From Actinomycetota bacterium (GTDB lineage: Bacteria > Actinomycetota > Acidimicrobiia > Acidimicrobiales > CADCSY01): a stretch of DNA of 45,166 bases. The notes under the pieces were generated by a model that worked only from the letters and a program-made list of their open reading frames with translations, searched no databases and was not told the origin of the DNA. Location of the stretch: assembly GCA_019347915.1 (NCBI GenBank), contig JAHWKL010000005.1, positions 1 to 45,166 of the forward strand, given 5' to 3'. Below are positions 43,001-45,166 of this stretch, piece after piece. The translations under genes and the position numbers were made by a program. Positions within the stretch are counted from its first letter, which is position 1. The number at the start of each line of letters is the position of its first letter.

Positions 43001-43837
43001 GTGCCCACGGCGACCCTGCAAGGCACCACCGTGCACTACCTCGACCAGGGCTCCGGCCGGCCCGCCGTCGTCCTGCTGCACGCCTTCCCGCTCAGCGCCC
43101 GCATGTGGCAGCCGCAGGTCGACGCCCTGGCCGGCCGGGTGCGGGTGGTGGCACCCGACCTGATGGGCTTCGGCGGGTCCGACGCACCCGACGACCCGTC
43201 GGCCTACTCGGTCGACGGCTGGGCCGACGACGTGGCCCGGCTCCTCGACCACCTCGGGCTCGACCGGGTGGTGGTGGGTGGCCAGTCGATGGGCGCCTAC
43301 GTCGCCTTCGCCTTCCTGCGCCGGCACCGGTCCCGGCTCGCCGGCCTGGTGCTCGCCGACACCCGCCCCACCGCCGACTCGCCCGAGGCCACCGAGCGGC
43401 GGACGCGCCAACAGGAGCAGATCTCGACCGGCGGCGAGGCCGGCAAGGCCGAGGTCGTGGATGGCCTTCTGCAGACGCTGCTGTGCGCCGACACCCACGA
43501 GCACCGTCCCGACGTGGTGGAGACCGCTCGGCGGCTCATGGACAACCCGTCCGCCGGCTTCGTGGGGGCGCTGGAGGCGATGAAGCGCCGGCCCGACTCG
43601 GTCGCCGACCTGGCGACGGTCGACGTGCCCACGCTGGTCCTCGTCGGCGACCAGGACGTGCCGTCGCCGCCGGACGTGGCCGAGACCATGCAGCAGGGGA
43701 TCCCCGGGTCCGAGCTGGTCGTGGTGCCGGGGGCGGGACACCTCTCCGGACTGGAAGCGCCCGACGCCTTCAACGCCGCCGTGCTGGACTTCGTCTCCCG
43801 GCTGCAGGACCACGAGCCTTCGTCGGTGGCTCGTTGA
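43001..43837 (+). CDS. Alpha/beta hydrolase
   Basis: A 278-residue alpha/beta hydrolase. The nucleophile elbow is VGGQSMGAYVAF with Ser96, the acid is the Asp in VLVGDQDVPSPP and the His is in GAGHLSGLEAP. The oxyanion segment is LLHAFPLSARMW, and MGFGGSDAPDDP is the usual loop after strand 4. It has no signal peptide and is probably cytosolic. The substrate is unknown; esterase, lactonase or C-C hydrolase activity are all possible. The GTG start has a leaderless-type box. The stop overlaps the lytic transglycosylase start as TTGA, so the two are likely co-translated. Confidence 0.9.
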   Translation: MPTATLQGTTVHYLDQGSGRPAVVLLHAFPLSARMWQPQVDALAGRVRVVAPDLMGFGGSDAPDDPSAYSVDGWADDVARLLDHLGLDRVVVGGQSMGAYVAFAFLRRHRSRLAGLVLADTRPTADSPEATERRTRQQEQISTGGEAGKAEVVDGLLQTLLCADTHEHRPDVVETARRLMDNPSAGFVGALEAMKRRPDSVADLATVDVPTLVLVGDQDVPSPPDVAETMQQGIPGSELVVVPGAGHLSGLEAPDAFNAAVLDFVSRLQDHEPSSVAR

Positions 43838-44856
43838 GGGGCGGAAGCCGGCGCCTCCTCGGCCTCGTCCTCGCCGCCGGCCTGGTCGGCGGGTGCGCCG
43901 GCAGCCGCTCCGGCGACCAGGCCAGCCCGGCGCTGCATCGGTTCATCGGGGAGCGGCCGGCGTCGTCACCGGCGGCGCCGGGATCCGGGGTGGCGCCTGC
44001 CGGCCGGGGGCCCCTGGCGGCGCCGGCGCCGGCAGTGCAGGCGCCCACCCCGGTGGACGAAGCGGCCCGTGCCGGCGTCGACCTCGACGCCGTGCCCCGG
44101 GCGGCGAGCGATCCCGCCGGCCTGGCCGAGCAGATCCGCACGGCCGAGCAGGCCATCCGCAACCCGGCCACCACGGCTCCCGAGATGGCCTACTACGGCC
44201 ACCTCCAGCAGGTGGCCTACCGGGCCCTGGCGGTGCGCCCCGACTGGGACGGCGCGGTGGCTGCCGCCCTGCCCGAAGAGCTGCGCCCGGTGATGGCCGC
44301 CAACGTCATGGCCGGGCGGGAGCTGCGCCGGCCCCACCGCAAGCCGCAGACCAAGCTGCCGGCGTGGCGCATCGTCGAGCCGCCGCCCCCTGAGGAGCTG
44401 CGCCGGTACTACGAGGAGGGCCAGGCCATCTACGGCGTGCCGTGGCAGTACCTGGCCGCGGTCAACCTGACCGAGACCCGCATGGGACGCATCCGCGGCA
44501 CCAGCTCGGCCGGGGCGCAGGGGCCGATGCAGTTCATCCCCAGCACGTGGGCCACCTACGGCGAGGGCGACATCAACGATCACCGCGACGCCATCCTCGC
44601 CGCCGCCCGCTACCTCGCCGCCAACGGCGGCGGCAGCGGCAACCTCCCCAACGCCCTGTACCGCTACAACCCGGCGCAGTGGTACGTGAAGGCGGTGACC
44701 GCCTACGCCGAGCAGATGGTGGCCGACGAGCGGGCCTACCTCGGCTACCACGCCTGGCAGGTGTACTACCTCACCACCCTGGGCGACGTCCTGCTGCCGG
44801 TGGGCTACGAGGCCACCGCGCCCCGGCCCGTCACCCCCGCCGACGTGGCCGGCTGA
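43834..44856 (+). CDS. Lytic transglycosylase lipoprotein (SLT domain)
   Basis: A 340-residue envelope enzyme that cleaves peptidoglycan glycan strands with formation of 1,6-anhydro sugars. The TTG at 43834 (TTGA overlap) gives a lipoprotein signal peptide, GLVLAAGLVGGC, with the lipidated Cys near residue 21. Without that start the signal is lost. A disordered Pro/Ala-rich tether and a helical region (about 85-195) precede the SLT domain at ~196-310. The catalytic Glu is Glu214 in VNLTETRMGRI. Family blocks are TSSAGAQGPMQFIPSTWATY and LPNALYRYNPAQWYV. It shares an operon with the alpha/beta hydrolase. Confidence 0.92.
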   Translation: MRGGSRRLLGLVLAAGLVGGCAGSRSGDQASPALHRFIGERPASSPAAPGSGVAPAGRGPLAAPAPAVQAPTPVDEAARAGVDLDAVPRAASDPAGLAEQIRTAEQAIRNPATTAPEMAYYGHLQQVAYRALAVRPDWDGAVAAALPEELRPVMAANVMAGRELRRPHRKPQTKLPAWRIVEPPPPEELRRYYEEGQAIYGVPWQYLAAVNLTETRMGRIRGTSSAGAQGPMQFIPSTWATYGEGDINDHRDAILAAARYLAANGGGSGNLPNALYRYNPAQWYVKAVTAYAEQMVADERAYLGYHAWQVYYLTTLGDVLLPVGYEATAPRPVTPADVAG

Positions 44857-44884
44857 CCCCGGTCCGACGCCGGTCCGACGAGGA

Positions 44885-44901
44885 GGGCGCCGGCGGCGCC
44901 C
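44885..44901. terminator. GC-rich hairpin before the ferredoxin gene
   Basis: GGGCGCC-GGC-GGCGCCC is a perfect seven-base stem 28 bases after the transglycosylase stop and just before the next -10 box. It may terminate the upstream operon. No T tract follows. Confidence 0.4.
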
Positions 44902-44902
44902 G

Positions 44903-44908
44903 TACCGT
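44903..44908 (+). promoter_or_regulatory. Leaderless-type -10 box of the ferredoxin/MBL gene
   Basis: TACCGT (TANNNT) lies 7 bases before the GTG at 44916. Confidence 0.5.
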
Positions 44909-44915
44909 TGGTGTC

Positions 44916-45166
44916 GTGGCTCGCATCGATCAGCGCCACCGCCGCAACGCCGACGGCCCGTGGTTCGTCGACACCCGTTGCATCGACTGCGGCACCTGCC
45001 GGGAGCTGGCGCCGTCGCTGTTCGCCGAGGCCGGCGACCAGTCGGTCGTGGCCGTGCAGCCCGCCGGCCCGGACGACGAGCACCGGGCCTGGCTGACCGC
45101 CGAGGCGTGCCCCACGCAGTCCATCGGGCGCAACCCCCGCACCCCCCGGCCGGGCGGGTTGTTCCC
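44916..45166 (+). CDS. Ferredoxin domain, probable N-terminus of an MBL-fold protein (partial)
   Basis: The first ~83 codons are seen and the frame runs off the window. It starts MARIDQRHRRNADGPWFVDT. A single-cluster [4Fe-4S] site is formed by CIDCGTC (Cys22, Cys25, Cys28) and the Cys in AEACPTQSIG. Proteins beginning with this WFVD-C-IDC-TC pattern usually continue into a metallo-beta-lactamase-fold hydrolase, which is probably encoded just beyond 45166. The GTG start has a leaderless-type box 7 bases upstream. A stand-alone ferredoxin is the alternative and would be settled by the next few hundred bases. Confidence 0.75.
   Translation, partial: MARIDQRHRRNADGPWFVDTRCIDCGTCRELAPSLFAEAGDQSVVAVQPAGPDDEHRAWLTAEACPTQSIGRNPRTPRPGGLF

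Overview
The window is high-GC, densely packed, double-stranded coding DNA of an actinobacterial type. Supporting signs are a class E sortase, a HelD-like RNA polymerase recycling ATPase, a DtxR/IdeR-like regulator with an iron box, a hemE-hemH-hemY heme cluster, TreXYZ trehalose synthesis, a HemD/winged-helix hybrid regulator, many GTG starts and leaderless promoters. Gene content and order suggest an Acidimicrobiia-like lineage, but that placement is inference. I see no rRNA, tRNA, CRISPR array, insertion sequence or phage gene.

Layout. 1-4107: the 3' end of a secreted modular protein, an EamA transporter, a CapA-like phosphatase and an unknown protein. 4232-12405: a soluble transhydrogenase-type flavoprotein, then the glgX/treX-treY-treZ operon on the minus strand, which turns glycogen into trehalose. 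12534-17094: a DtxR-family regulator, a good iron box and an iron(III) ABC transporter, with its ATPase gene convergent to the permease gene. 17186-22254: bioY behind a possible uORF, an unknown 181-residue protein, a metal-binding HMA protein, a CDGSH Fe-S protein, a HelD-like ATPase and a patatin-like lipase. 22290-25725: hemE-hemH-hemY. 25813-34868: a nitrate assimilation island on both strands (membrane-anchored molybdenum nitrate reductase, Met8-like siroheme enzyme, nitrite reductase fused to a Rieske domain, NarK transporter, a new 59-residue ORF and a HemD/wHTH regulator). 34970-41466: sortase E, Lnt, and a GT4 / methyltransferase / alpha-alpha toroid / methyltransferase / GtrA envelope-glycan group. 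41568-45166: PQQ-type sugar dehydrogenase lipoprotein, alpha/beta hydrolase, lytic transglycosylase lipoprotein and the start of a ferredoxin/MBL-type protein.

Four patterns run across the window. (1) Many genes have a TANNNT box 6-8 bases before the start codon, the signature of leaderless mRNAs. (2) Neighbouring genes often overlap by exactly four bases as NTGA, and two of these junctions appear to use CTG as the start. (3) Several gene ends carry long perfect or near-perfect hairpins. Three of them, all between convergent genes, share a GTTCTGG / CCAGAAC core and look like one repeat family. (4) The nitrate island reuses TTGTCC / GGACAA half-sites. The best candidates for new biology are the hairpin family, the nitrate island with its unusual fusions, and the CTG/uORF coupling.
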